Shown piece after piece: positions 25,018-35,758 of a stretch of DNA of 43,904 bases. Numbering within the stretch: position 1 is the first letter of the stretch; every line of letters starts with the position of its first letter. A program made the position numbers and the translations under genes. The notes below the pieces were generated by a model. The model did no database searches and was not told the DNA's origin. It was given only the letters and a program-made list of their open reading frames with translations. This DNA comes from an uncultured Pseudomonadota bacterium (GTDB lineage: Bacteria; Pseudomonadota; Gammaproteobacteria; Steroidobacterales; Steroidobacteraceae), in contig CADEED010000021.1 in NCBI GenBank assembly GCA_902826225.1, positions 1 to 43,904 on the forward strand. The letters are read 5' to 3'.

Positions 25018-26607
25018 ATGCATAAGCCGATGAATATTTGCCGCTATGCGCCAGCAATGACGCTGGTACTCGGAGCAGCGCACGGCTATGGCGCAAATGC
25101 GCCGCAGTTCTGGTGGCTGCAGCTCGCGACGATCACGTTGTCACTCGCCGCAGTATTTCTTGCCGCGCGAATCAAACTAGTGACGATAAGCCTCTTGAGC
25201 GCGCTGGCTTTTTGTTCGGCCGACGCGGCGGTCACGCATGCGTGGTTGCTCACGGCGCTCGCGAACGAAATGACGCTCGGATGGCCGCTCGCGACATTGG
25301 TGTTCCTGGCGCTCGTCGTGCTGCTGTGCACGCTGCCGACGGTCGCCGTCGTTGGCGCCGCGGTCACATTCGCGAAAACTTCGCGTGAGAGGTTTTCACC
25401 GTTCGTGTTCGCGGCGTGCGCACCTCTCGCCGAGATCGCAACGCAATACGTCGTCGGGTTCTCATGGAGTTCAGCCGGTTACGCGGCTTTGGACACGCCG
25501 CTTGCGAAGTTGTACGAGTGGATAGGCGTGTACGGAGTCGCGTCGCTCGTCGGTCTCGTGGCGGCCGCAGGCGCGACGGCGCTCGCGCACCGGGCACTCG
25601 AACGCAGTGCGTCATCGGTCGATGCGCGCGCACCATTGCGGAGCGTCGTGACGATGTCGCTCGTTGTCATGGTGGTCTCGGTGGCGGTCTTTGCTAACTA
25701 TTGGGGCAGGCGTGATCCCGCGGCGGAAGGCGCGTTCCTGCGAGTTCGCCTGATACAACCTGCGGTGACGCAGCTCGACAAGTTCGACGGAACGCGAATG
25801 CGGCAGCTCGCCCGCCAACTGGCTGCGCTCGCGCAGGATCCGTCGGCGCAATTGCTGGTGGCGCCGGAAACGGCATTGCCTCACTCGTGGGCGGCGCTGC
25901 CGACCGACGTGGCGGGCTCGTTGCTCGCCGTCGTCTCATCCAGCGACCGCGTCTGGCTGATCGGCATGTTCGAGCCCGATCCGCAGCTCGGCCTGCTCAA
26001 TGTTTCGAATGCACTGCGCGCAGGTTCACGCAGCGCCGCACCGCAGCGATACGCCAAGCGGCGCCTCGTGCCGGTTGCAGAACACCCGACCGCGGGGCTG
26101 CGCTGGCTCAGCGACGCGCTGGCGTTGCGCTACCCGACGCGGGCCACCGGCGACGATGCCCACGTCGTATTCGACGTCGGGGGCGTTGGTGTTCGCACGA
26201 CGATCTGCCTCGACCTGGCTTTTGGCGGCGATCTGTCCGCCACCTCTGCCGTCACGGGCATCATCGTCAATCAGTCCAACTTCGCGGCGCTGCCAGGCGC
26301 GCGCGTACGCGCGCAGTTCACCACCATCGCGCGCGTGCGAGCGCTCGAGCAGGGAAAGCCCGTGCTGCTCGCAGCGAACGACGGGCCGACCGCGGTGATC
26401 GATGCGCACGGCCGCGTGCTCGCCTCGTTGGCGCCCGGCGTCACGGGCGCGTTGTCGCATGCCGTGCAACCGCGCGCGGGCAGCACGGTCTACGCGCAGA
26501 TGGGCGAATTATCCTGGCTGGCGCTGCTCGGTTGCATCGCGCTGATGACGTACGGCGCGACTTCATCGGGACGGGGCGCACAACCCGGTTCGGACACCAG
26601 GCCGTAG
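25018..26607 (+). CDS. Lnt-like apolipoprotein N-acyltransferase paralogue (nitrilase fold)
   Basis: 529 residues. The N-terminal 230 residues are hydrophobic, with about six to seven membrane helices (ISLLSALAFCSADAAVTHAW; WPLATLVFLALVVLLCTLPT; VASLVGLVAAAGATALA). A periplasmic carbon-nitrogen hydrolase domain and a final helix (ELSWLALLGCIALMTYG) follow, the layout of Lnt. The catalytic triad equivalents are E284 (APETALPHSW), K347 (YAKRRLVP) and C397 (TTICLDLAFG). In E. coli Lnt, Cys is followed by Tyr-Glu; here it is Leu-Asp, so specificity may differ. It is probably a second copy, since the housekeeping lnt usually lies elsewhere. It is divergent from the Tad operon, which contains a lipoprotein, so a pilus-linked lipidation role is possible but speculative. 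Confidence 0.8.
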   Translation: MHKPMNICRYAPAMTLVLGAAHGYGANAPQFWWLQLATITLSLAAVFLAARIKLVTISLLSALAFCSADAAVTHAWLLTALANEMTLGWPLATLVFLALVVLLCTLPTVAVVGAAVTFAKTSRERFSPFVFAACAPLAEIATQYVVGFSWSSAGYAALDTPLAKLYEWIGVYGVASLVGLVAAAGATALAHRALERSASSVDARAPLRSVVTMSLVVMVVSVAVFANYWGRRDPAAEGAFLRVRLIQPAVTQLDKFDGTRMRQLARQLAALAQDPSAQLLVAPETALPHSWAALPTDVAGSLLAVVSSSDRVWLIGMFEPDPQLGLLNVSNALRAGSRSAAPQRYAKRRLVPVAEHPTAGLRWLSDALALRYPTRATGDDAHVVFDVGGVGVRTTICLDLAFGGDLSATSAVTGIIVNQSNFAALPGARVRAQFTTIARVRALEQGKPVLLAANDGPTAVIDAHGRVLASLAPGVTGALSHAVQPRAGSTVYAQMGELSWLALLGCIALMTYGATSSGRGAQPGSDTRP

Positions 26608-26615
26608 ACCGAACA

Positions 26616-27251
26616 TCAGGGATTCGGCGTGAACGACCCTGTCTGCAGGAACGATGCCACCTGGTCGGCGACGCGCGTCGACAGCAACATGCCGGTATGG
26701 CTGACGGGCAAGGTCAGATGCGCAGTATGGCCCGGGAGTTTCGTTTCGCTCACGGCGACCGTGCCGTCGGACTCCTCACCGAAGCGTGAGAACATCCGGC
26801 CCAGACCCATGGGGCGGGTTCCCGCGATGCAGCCGAGCTCCCGCTCCGCGCGCCAGGCACGCGCGGCGCCGTCCTTCACGAGCTCATCGGCCACAGTGCG
26901 GCCGAGCAGCGGCGCGAGCAGTGGAAATCGCGCGACGCGCTGCGCGGTCACGCTGCCGACGGTGGGCGATCCCAGGAACACGACGCGACCGGCGGGAACA
27001 TCGCGTTCGCGCTCGAAGAAACGCGAGAGGACGACGCCACCCAGACTGTGCGCCACGAAGTGGACGCGATCCGCCTGGATGTTCTCGACGAAGTGAGACA
27101 GCCGCTCGACGGTTTCATCGAGCGCGCCGATCGAGCGGTAGCTGAACCGATGGCCCTCGTATCCGTGGCGCGTCTCGATGCGGCGGCGCATGAACGAGAA
27201 CTCCGCGCCGTTCAACCAGAGACCGTGGACGTAGATGGTCGCGGTCTTCAT
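26616..27251 (-). CDS. Lipase-like alpha/beta hydrolase
   Basis: 211 residues with the alpha/beta hydrolase pattern: an oxyanion-hole HG in ATIYVHGLWLNG, the nucleophile elbow A-H-S-L-G-G (VHFVAHSLGGVVLSRFFE), an acidic residue in the later strand region (FGEESDGTVAVSE), and a terminal His in LTLPVSHTGMLLS. There is no signal peptide, so it is cytoplasmic. This is the family of small PGAP1/lipase-like esterases; the substrate is unknown. I start it at the ATG at 27249-27251 (MKTATIYVHG). The upstream extension overlaps aspS and is spurious. It lies 25 bp after aspS, with a short repeat in the gap. Confidence 0.85.
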   Translation of the reverse strand: MKTATIYVHGLWLNGAEFSFMRRRIETRHGYEGHRFSYRSIGALDETVERLSHFVENIQADRVHFVAHSLGGVVLSRFFERERDVPAGRVVFLGSPTVGSVTAQRVARFPLLAPLLGRTVADELVKDGAARAWRAERELGCIAGTRPMGLGRMFSRFGEESDGTVAVSETKLPGHTAHLTLPVSHTGMLLSTRVADQVASFLQTGSFTPNP

Positions 27252-27264
27252 GGACAAGACTTCC

Positions 27265-27278
27265 GTCTGTCCCCTTTC
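27265..27278 (-). repeat. Short repeat GAAAGGGGACAGAC after aspS
   Basis: This 14-mer is identical to 41573-41586 and shares GAAAGGGGAC with the palindrome flank at 2118-2127. It overlaps the aspS stop codon and lies before the hydrolase ATG. It is too far from that ATG (about 19 bp) to serve as its Shine-Dalgarno. A related 10-mer (cccctttcag) also occurs in the recA leader at 3236-3245, where it acts as the ribosome-binding site, so part of the match could be coincidental. Confidence 0.55.
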
Positions 27279-29052
27279 AGGCGACCGTCGGTGGAGTCCT
27301 GACGCGGATGTGCAGTTCGCGCAACTGCTTCTCCGACACCTCGGTCGGCGCATCCGTGAGCGGACACGCCGCCATCTGCGTCTTCGGAAACGCGATGACG
27401 TCGCGGATGCTGTCCGTGCCGGTCATGTGCATGACGATGCGGTCGAGACCGAACGCGATGCCACCGTGCGGCGGCGCGCCGAACTTGAGCGCATCCAGCA
27501 GGAAGCCGAACTTGAGCTGCGCTTCCTCCGCGCCGATCCCCAGCAACTCGAACACGGTCGACTGCATCTCCTGCCGGAAGATACGCACGGAGCCCCCCGC
27601 GATCTCGGTGCCATTGAGTACGAGGTCGTAGGCCTTCGCGAGCGCCTGGTCGGGCGCGGCCTTGAGCGCGGCCGCGTCGTCGTTCACCGGCGACGTGAAC
27701 GGGTGATGCATTGCGACCCAGCGTTTCTCGTCCGGATCCCAGTCGAACATCGGAAAGTCCACGACCCACAGTGGCTTCCATCCGGTTGTGGCGAGCTTGA
27801 GGTCCGTCCCCACCTTCAGACGCAGCGCGCCGAGCGCGTCGTTCACGACTTTCGCGCTGTCCGCGCCGAAGAAGATGAGATCGTTGTCCTGCGCGCCCGT
27901 GCGCTCGAGAATGCCCTTCACGGCGTCGTCGCTCAGGAACTTCACGATGGGCGATTGCAGACCTTCCTTGCCCTTCGCGCGCTCGTTGACCTTGATGTAC
28001 GCGAGACCCTTCGCCCCGTAACGTCCCACGAACGCCGTGCAGTCGTCGATCTGCGAGCGCGGCATCGCGCCACCGCCCGGCACTCGCAGCGCGGCGACGC
28101 GGCCTTGTCTGTCCTTCGCCGGCGCGGCGAACACCTTGAAGTCGCAGCTCGCGACGAGATCGGCGACGTCGACGAGTTCGAGCGGGTTGCGCAGGTCGGG
28201 CTTGTCGGACCCGTAGCGGCGCATCGCCTCGGCGAACGTCATCCGCGGAAACGGCTCGGGCAGTTCGACGCCGATGCCGTCCTTGAAGAAGTGCCGCGTC
28301 AGCTTCTCCATCGTGTCCATGATTTCCTGTTGCGACAGGAAGGAGGTCTCGATGTCGAGCTGCGTGAACTCGGGCTGGCGCTCGGCGCGCAGGTCCTCGT
28401 CGCGGAAGCACTTCACGATCTGGTAGTAGCGGTCGAAGCCCGCGACCATGAGCAGCTGCTTGAAGATCTGCGGCGACTGCGGCAGCGCGAAGAACTTGCC
28501 CGCGTGCGTGCGCGAAGGCACCAGGTAGTCGCGCGCCCCTTCCGGCGTCGCCTTGGTCAGCACGGGCGTCTCGATGTCGACGAAGCCCGCGTCGTCCAGG
28601 TAGTGGCGCATCGCGCGCGTGATCTTGTGACGCAAACGCAGGCGCCTGGCCATCTCTTCGCGGCGCAGGTCGATGTAGCGGTATTTGAGGCGCACCTCTT
28701 CGCTCACGTGCTCGTCCAGCTGGAACGGCAGCGGCTCGGCACGGTTGAGAGTGACCAGCTCGCGCACGAGCAGCTCGACCTTGCCCGATGCGAGGTTGGC
28801 GTTGGCCGTGCCGGCCGGACGCTCGCGCACCAGTCCACGAACCTTCACGACGAACTCGTTTCTCAGTTTCTCGGCTTCCGAGAACTGTGGCTTGTTGTCC
28901 GGGTCGAACACCACTTGAAGGAGGCCCTCGCGGTCGCGGACGTCCACGAAGATGACGCCGCCGTGATCGCGACGGCGATGGACCCAACCGGCAACCGTAA
29001 CCTCTTGACCGACCAGCTTTTCCGTAACCTGGCCGCAGTAGTGGGAACGCAT
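27277..29052 (-). CDS. aspS: Aspartate-tRNA ligase
   Basis: Charges tRNA-Asp in the cytoplasm. The 591 residues are the bacterial form: an N-terminal OB-fold anticodon-binding domain ([20 protein letters not shown]), class II motif 1 ([20 protein letters not shown]), the [20 protein letters not shown] substrate segment, motif 2 ([20 protein letters not shown]), a GAD insertion domain, and motif 3 ([15 protein letters not shown]). No residue anomalies were noticed. fmdB, its frequent upstream neighbour, lies 3.6 kb away here, separated by three unrelated genes. Confidence 0.98.
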   Translation of the reverse strand: MRSHYCGQVTEKLVGQEVTVAGWVHRRRDHGGVIFVDVRDREGLLQVVFDPDNKPQFSEAEKLRNEFVVKVRGLVRERPAGTANANLASGKVELLVRELVTLNRAEPLPFQLDEHVSEEVRLKYRYIDLRREEMARRLRLRHKITRAMRHYLDDAGFVDIETPVLTKATPEGARDYLVPSRTHAGKFFALPQSPQIFKQLLMVAGFDRYYQIVKCFRDEDLRAERQPEFTQLDIETSFLSQQEIMDTMEKLTRHFFKDGIGVELPEPFPRMTFAEAMRRYGSDKPDLRNPLELVDVADLVASCDFKVFAAPAKDRQGRVAALRVPGGGAMPRSQIDDCTAFVGRYGAKGLAYIKVNERAKGKEGLQSPIVKFLSDDAVKGILERTGAQDNDLIFFGADSAKVVNDALGALRLKVGTDLKLATTGWKPLWVVDFPMFDWDPDEKRWVAMHHPFTSPVNDDAAALKAAPDQALAKAYDLVLNGTEIAGGSVRIFRQEMQSTVFELLGIGAEEAQLKFGFLLDALKFGAPPHGGIAFGLDRIVMHMTGTDSIRDVIAFPKTQMAACPLTDAPTEVSEKQLRELHIRVRTPPTVA

Positions 29053-29170
29053 GGAAAACCGACTTTTTGGCTTACGAAAGGGCGGCGATGTTAACGGTTC
29101 GGGACATCGTCAGGAAGGCCGCCTGACTGTGTTGGCAACACCCTCAGACCCTAGGCAGACTCGCACCCCT

Positions 29171-29848
29171 ATGAAAAAGACCCTCCTCGCCCTCGCTGCC
29201 TCGCTCATCGCCTCACAAGTCCCCGCCGCCAACTGGGAAGCCGGCAAACACTACACCCAGTTGCCGCAGGCCCAGCGCACCAACGTCCCGGCCGGCAAGG
29301 TCGAAGTGATGGAAGTGTTCTCGTACGGCTGTCCGGCCTGCAACCGCTTCCTGCCTGCGATGAACCGGATCAAGTCGTCGCTGCCCGCCAATGCGCAGTT
29401 GGTCTATCTGCCCGCGTCGTGGCAGGCCGCGGAGAACTGGCCGCTGTTCCAGCGCGCCTACCTCACCGCGCAGTCGCTCGGCGTTGCCGACAAGGCGCAC
29501 GAGGAGATGTTCAAGGCCATCTGGGTCACCGGCGAACTCGGCATCATCGAGAGGGATGGCCGCACCCTCAAGCGGCAGCTGCCGTCGATCGAAGACGCCG
29601 CCAAATTCTACGAGCGAGTCACTGGCGTGAAAGCCGCGGATTTCGTGAACGCGTCGAAATCGTTCGGCGTGGACATGAAAATGAAGCAGGCCGACGCGCA
29701 GATCATCGCGATGAAGGTGTCGGGCACGCCGACGCTCGTCGTGAACGGCAAGTACCGCATCAACAACGAGAACCTGAGCTCGACGAACGACATCATCGAG
29801 CTGGTGAAATTCCTCGTGGCGAAGGAAAGCGCGGCGCCGAAATCCTGA
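29171..29848 (+). CDS. dsbA: DsbA-type thiol:disulfide interchange protein
   Basis: A 225-residue periplasmic thioredoxin-fold oxidase. The signal peptide MKKTLLALAASLIASQVPAA precedes the thioredoxin core with EVFSYGC54-P-A-C57. The cis-proline loop is in VSGTPTLVVNGKYRI, which is typical. The active-site dipeptide is Pro-Ala rather than the Pro-His of E. coli DsbA, which should shift its redox potential. The start is the ATG at 29171; upstream in-frame codons overlap the aspS leader. It probably introduces disulfides into exported proteins, including the Cys-containing TadE and lipoprotein of the Tad operon (inference). It is convergent with the ligase gene downstream, leaving a 25-bp gap. 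Confidence 0.9.
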   Translation: MKKTLLALAASLIASQVPAANWEAGKHYTQLPQAQRTNVPAGKVEVMEVFSYGCPACNRFLPAMNRIKSSLPANAQLVYLPASWQAAENWPLFQRAYLTAQSLGVADKAHEEMFKAIWVTGELGIIERDGRTLKRQLPSIEDAAKFYERVTGVKAADFVNASKSFGVDMKMKQADAQIIAMKVSGTPTLVVNGKYRINNENLSSTNDIIELVKFLVAKESAAPKS

Positions 29849-29873
29849 TCGCCGACTGGCGGCTCCTGCGCAT

Positions 29874-31244
29874 CTAACTACGCAGATACCAGCTGTAGTC
29901 GAGCTCGCTGACCTCGGCGGAAAATCGTGCGCACTCCTGCTCCTTGATGGCGAGGAAGATCTCGAGAAAGCCGGGGCCGAGCGTATCCGCGAGGAATGTG
30001 GATCGTGCCGCTCGATCCAGCGATTCCCGCCAGGTTCGCGGCAGCGATCGCTCGGCAGCCCGCGCATAGCCATTTCCTTCGACGGGCGGGCCGGGATCGA
30101 CTTGCGCGGTCATTCCACGCTCGGCCGCGCCGAGCACGGCCGACACCGCGAGATACAGGTTCGCGTCCGCGCCGCAAATGCGGTGCTCGATGTGCCTCGA
30201 AGCCGCCGGCCCGGCCGGAACGCGCAGCGACACCGAGCGGTTGTTGATGCCCCAGATTGGCGCCGTCGGCGCGTAGCTCTCGCTCACGAATCGCCGGTAG
30301 GAATTCGCATTCGGCGCGAAGATGGCCATCGACTCGGCCATGTGCGCCTTCATTCCGCCGATCGCGTGCCGTAGCGCCGCGGTGCCCGCCGGATCGTCGC
30401 TGCCGAACAGGTTGCGGCCCGTGGCGTCGTTCACGCTGACGTGCACGTGCAGGCCGCTGCCCGCGCGCGCCGTGAACGGCTTCGCCATAAAGCAGGCGAT
30501 GAGCCCGTGCTTCTGGGCGGCGCCCCGCAGTACCCGCTTGAACATCACCGCCTCGTCGACGGCGCGCAGCGCGTCGTCGCGATGATGCAGCGTGATCTCG
30601 AACTGCCCGGGCGAGTATTCGGACATCAGCGTTTCCGCCGGCAGCCCCTGCGCGCTCGCGGCGCGATACACCTCGTCGAACACCGGCGCCAGATCATCGA
30701 GCCGCTGCAGACTGTAGGCGTCTATCTTCTGCCGTTCGCCGGCGCGACCGCCGCCGGCCGGCACCAGTCTGTCCACGCCGTCGGCCTTGAGGAGATAGAA
30801 CTCGATCTCGCAGGCGACGACGGGCGTCTGTCCTGCGCGCGCGAAGCGTTCGAGCACCCGCACGAGCGCGTGCCGCGGATCGGCCGGCGCCGGCGCGCCG
30901 TCGCGGTCGAACATCGTGAGCAGGAGTTGACCCGTGGGCGCCGCGAGCCACGGCGCGCGAACCAGCGTGCCCGCGACGGGGCGCGCGGTCATGTCCGCGT
31001 CGCCGGTGTCCCAGATGAGGCCGGTGTCGGCGACGTCCTCGCCCGTGATGTCGAGACCCAGGATCGATCCGGCAACCTGCCGGCCGCTGGCGAAGATGCG
31101 TTCCAGCTCGGAGCGCCGCACGGCCTTGCCGCGCAGCACGCCCGACGGATCGGTGATCATGATCTGCACGGCCTGCACGTCGGGATGCGCGGCGAGGAAT
31201 GCGTCCAGCTCCGCGCGCGTCGCGAGCCCGGTCTTCTCACTCAC
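29874..31244 (-). CDS. Glutamine-synthetase family ligase (gamma-glutamylpolyamine synthetase-like)
   Basis: A 456-residue type I glutamine-synthetase fold of the PuuA/GlnA3-4 type. Seen are ITDPSGVLRGKAVRRSEL, the metal-binding E in VVACEIEFYLL, EYSPGQFEITLHHRDDALRA, GSGLHVHVSVND (ammonia/glutamate-binding region), ANSYRRFVSESYAPTAPIWG followed by INNRSVSLRVP, and RHIEHRICGADANLYLAVSA. The adenylylation Tyr loop of housekeeping GlnA is absent. Family members glutamylate putrescine, other polyamines or ethanolamine. It overlaps the class III aminotransferase gene by eight bases, consistent with one amine-degradation pathway. The exact amine cannot be inferred. Confidence 0.88.
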   Translation of the reverse strand: MSEKTGLATRAELDAFLAAHPDVQAVQIMITDPSGVLRGKAVRRSELERIFASGRQVAGSILGLDITGEDVADTGLIWDTGDADMTARPVAGTLVRAPWLAAPTGQLLLTMFDRDGAPAPADPRHALVRVLERFARAGQTPVVACEIEFYLLKADGVDRLVPAGGGRAGERQKIDAYSLQRLDDLAPVFDEVYRAASAQGLPAETLMSEYSPGQFEITLHHRDDALRAVDEAVMFKRVLRGAAQKHGLIACFMAKPFTARAGSGLHVHVSVNDATGRNLFGSDDPAGTAALRHAIGGMKAHMAESMAIFAPNANSYRRFVSESYAPTAPIWGINNRSVSLRVPAGPAASRHIEHRICGADANLYLAVSAVLGAAERGMTAQVDPGPPVEGNGYARAAERSLPRTWRESLDRAARSTFLADTLGPGFLEIFLAIKEQECARFSAEVSELDYSWYLRS

Positions 31245-32622
31245 GCGAACCTACTTCCCGCAAGCCTTCGTGCAGGTGTTTGAGGAGGACGTCCGCATGG
31301 GCGCTCGTGGTCACAGGGGAGCACAGCATCATGTTGTGGAACGGCGTGAGCAGCACACCGCGATTCAACAGATGGAGATGCAGCGTGTGCTCGAGTTCGG
31401 GCCAGGCGGTGCGCTCGGATTCCGCGCCATTGCGTGGCGGCGAGCCGAAAGCGAACTCGAGCCGCGCGCCGACGCGCGACACGTGCCAGGCGAGTCCCTG
31501 CGCGCCGAACACCCGGCCGAGCCCTTCCGACAGGTAGGCGGCCACGGAATGCATCGACGAGTAGTTCGTCTCGGTCATCAGCTCGTCGAGGCTCGCCTCG
31601 AGGCACGCCAGCGCCAGCGCATTCGCGGACAGCGTGGTCCCCATCCCGGAGTGCCCCCCGGCGCGGCCTTCCTGCACGCGCCGCATGCCGGCCTCCACGT
31701 CGGCGGTGAAGCCGAACACCGCGCAGGGCATGCCGCCCGCGATGGCCTTGCCGCACACCCAGATGTCGGGCTGAAGGTCCTGCGCGCGCGAATATCCACC
31801 GCGCGCGGTGGACAGCGTGTGCGTTTCGTCGATGATGAGCAGCGTCTTGTACTTCCGCGTGAGCTCGCGCAACTGCGCGAGGAAGCCGGGCTGCGGCAAC
31901 ACCATGCCGATGTTGGTCATCACCGGCTCCGCGATGACCGCCGCCGTGCGGCCGCGCGCCAGCACCTTCTCCAGCGCGGTGATGTCGTTGAAGGGCACGG
32001 CGTCCGTCGTCGTGCTGACGTCGTGGTTCATTCCGATGAGTCCGGCCCGCGCCCGTGATCCGCCTTTCGCCACGAATTCCGGCGCCGCGCGTACGAGCGT
32101 TTCTTCCACCGTGCCGTGATAGCAACCATCGAAGACGAGGATGCGCGGCCGGCCCGTGATCGCGCGCGCCCAGCGCAGCACGTTGCGGTTCGCATCGGTG
32201 GCGGTTTGCGTCATCTGCCAGAACGGCAGGCCGAAGGTCGCCGCCAGCTTCTCGCCGACCCGCGCAACGCGCTCCGCCGGCAGCATGGATGTGATGCCGG
32301 CGCCGCCGGCTTCGGCCAGCGCCCGGGCGATCGCGGGCGGCGAGTGGCCGAACATCGCGCCGGTGTCGCCGAAGCAGAAGTCGATGTAGCGATTGCCGTC
32401 GACGTCCTCGACGTCGACGCCGCGCGCAGCACGGATGAACAGGGGGTGCGGAGTGCTCCAGTCGCGCATCCAGTGCATCGGCACGCCATTCAGCCAGTGC
32501 CGGGCGCTCTGCTGCGCGAGACGCGCGCATTCCGGGTGCGTTTCGACGAACCGCTCGCGCTCGCGCGCGTGAGCCTTGCGCAGCGACTCGCTATCGATGC
32601 CCGGTCGCCGCGCGTAGTTCAT
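31237..32622 (-). CDS. Class III PLP aminotransferase (glutamate-1-semialdehyde aminomutase-like)
   Basis: A 461-residue fold-type I PLP enzyme. Seen are the substrate entrance PMHWMRDWSTPHPLFI, GNRYIDFCFGDTGAMFGHSP, the cofactor phosphate-binding region, LLIIDETHTLS (Asp binding the pyridine N), and the Schiff-base Lys in WVCGKAIAGGMPC. The C-terminus has HLLNRGVLLTPFHNMMLCS, resembling GSA aminotransferases. The long N-terminal arm and pairing with a gamma-glutamyl-amine ligase argue against a heme-pathway HemL and for a catabolic transaminase. It starts 12 bp downstream of fmdB and overlaps the ligase gene. Confidence 0.87.
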   Translation of the reverse strand: MNYARRPGIDSESLRKAHARERERFVETHPECARLAQQSARHWLNGVPMHWMRDWSTPHPLFIRAARGVDVEDVDGNRYIDFCFGDTGAMFGHSPPAIARALAEAGGAGITSMLPAERVARVGEKLAATFGLPFWQMTQTATDANRNVLRWARAITGRPRILVFDGCYHGTVEETLVRAAPEFVAKGGSRARAGLIGMNHDVSTTTDAVPFNDITALEKVLARGRTAAVIAEPVMTNIGMVLPQPGFLAQLRELTRKYKTLLIIDETHTLSTARGGYSRAQDLQPDIWVCGKAIAGGMPCAVFGFTADVEAGMRRVQEGRAGGHSGMGTTLSANALALACLEASLDELMTETNYSSMHSVAAYLSEGLGRVFGAQGLAWHVSRVGARLEFAFGSPPRNGAESERTAWPELEHTLHLHLLNRGVLLTPFHNMMLCSPVTTSAHADVLLKHLHEGLREVGSRE

Positions 32623-32634
32623 GGCGGCGGCGAT

Positions 32635-33069
32635 TCAACGGCGCGTACGTTTCGCGGGGCGGGCCTTTGCCTTGGGCCTGGCGCGCGCGGGCTTGCGGGC
32701 CGACGCGACAGGCTTCGTTCCGCCCTTCTCCGGTTTCGCATCCGGTTTCGCATCCGGTTTCGCATCCGGTTTTGCATCCGGCGTTGCCTCCGGTTTGACG
32801 GCGTCCGGCTTGGCGTCTTTCTTGTCCTTGTCGTCGGTCTTCGATTCGTCCTTGTCAGGCCCGGCGAGATTGCGCTTGTCTTCCTTGTCGCTCTTGAAGT
32901 CCGTCTCGTACCAGCCCGAACCCTTCAGGCGGAAGACCGGCGCTGACATGAGCTTCCTGAGACCCGCCTTGCCGCAGCTCGGGCACCTGGTGAGCGGCTT
33001 CTCGCCGATCATCTGCAGAACCTCGTCGTGGTATCCGCATTTCCGGCATTCGTATTCGTAGAAAGGCAT
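32635..33069 (-). CDS. FmdB-family zinc-ribbon protein with repetitive tail
   Basis: 144 residues. The N-terminal 45 residues are the FmdB/CxxC_CxxC zinc ribbon: MPFYEYECRKCG with C8, C11, C29 and C32, and KLMSAPVFRLKGSGWYETDF. The family is small and its role poorly defined; it often sits next to aspS. The tail (60-144) is charged and low-complexity: a Lys/Asp block, four DAKP repeats coded by a 12-bp tandem repeat (32729-32776), and an Arg/Lys/Ala/Pro-rich histone-like end (RPKAKARPAKRTRR). A GAGGA Shine-Dalgarno and a perfect -10 (33095-33100) precede it. Confidence 0.9.
   Translation of the reverse strand: MPFYEYECRKCGYHDEVLQMIGEKPLTRCPSCGKAGLRKLMSAPVFRLKGSGWYETDFKSDKEDKRNLAGPDKDESKTDDKDKKDAKPDAVKPEATPDAKPDAKPDAKPDAKPEKGGTKPVASARKPARARPKAKARPAKRTRR
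32729..32776 (-). repeat. 12-bp tandem repeat in the fmdB-like gene
   Basis: Four consecutive units of tccggtttcgca (the fourth has one change), encoding Asp-Ala-Lys-Pro each time. Near-identity at the nucleotide level implies recent slippage or expansion and a length that may vary between strains. Confidence 0.85.
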
Positions 33070-33094
33070 GGCGTCCTCGAAAAGCGAGTGCGCG

Positions 33095-33100
33095 ATTATA
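33095..33100 (-). promoter_or_regulatory. -10 element of the fmdB-like gene
   Basis: On the minus strand this is exactly TATAAT, about 26 bp upstream of the ATG at 33067-33069. The -35 region is GC-rich and poor. An inverted repeat (GCGGCG, 7-base loop, CGCCGC) lies directly upstream and may end clpB transcripts. Confidence 0.5.
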
Positions 33101-33129
33101 AGCGCGGCGACGTTGCCGCCGCATCGAGC

Positions 33130-35706
<2,577 letters not shown>

Positions 35707-35715
35707 AGCACCGCA

Positions 35716-35744
35716 AAGTGGGGCTTCTGCGACAGACGTTCAAG
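35716..35744 (-). promoter_or_regulatory. Sigma32 (heat-shock) promoter of clpB
   Basis: On the minus strand: CTTGAA (35739-35744), 15 bp, then CCCCACTT (35716-35723), a close match to CTTGAA-N13..15-CCCCATNT. The predicted start point would be only about 3-9 bases before the ATG, an unusually short or near-leaderless transcript. The motif quality is good, the geometry odd. Confidence 0.65.
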
Positions 35745-35758
35745 CCCTGGTGGTCCCG

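Noticed and set aside
27235..29094. A 619-codon plus-strand frame opposite aspS
   Set aside because: Antisense to an intact aspS. Its translation is a typical high-GC shadow rich in Arg, His, Val and Leu.
32729..32790. Short direct repeats as a possible CRISPR array
   Set aside because: Units are 12 bp, contiguous and in frame within a coding region, with no spacers.
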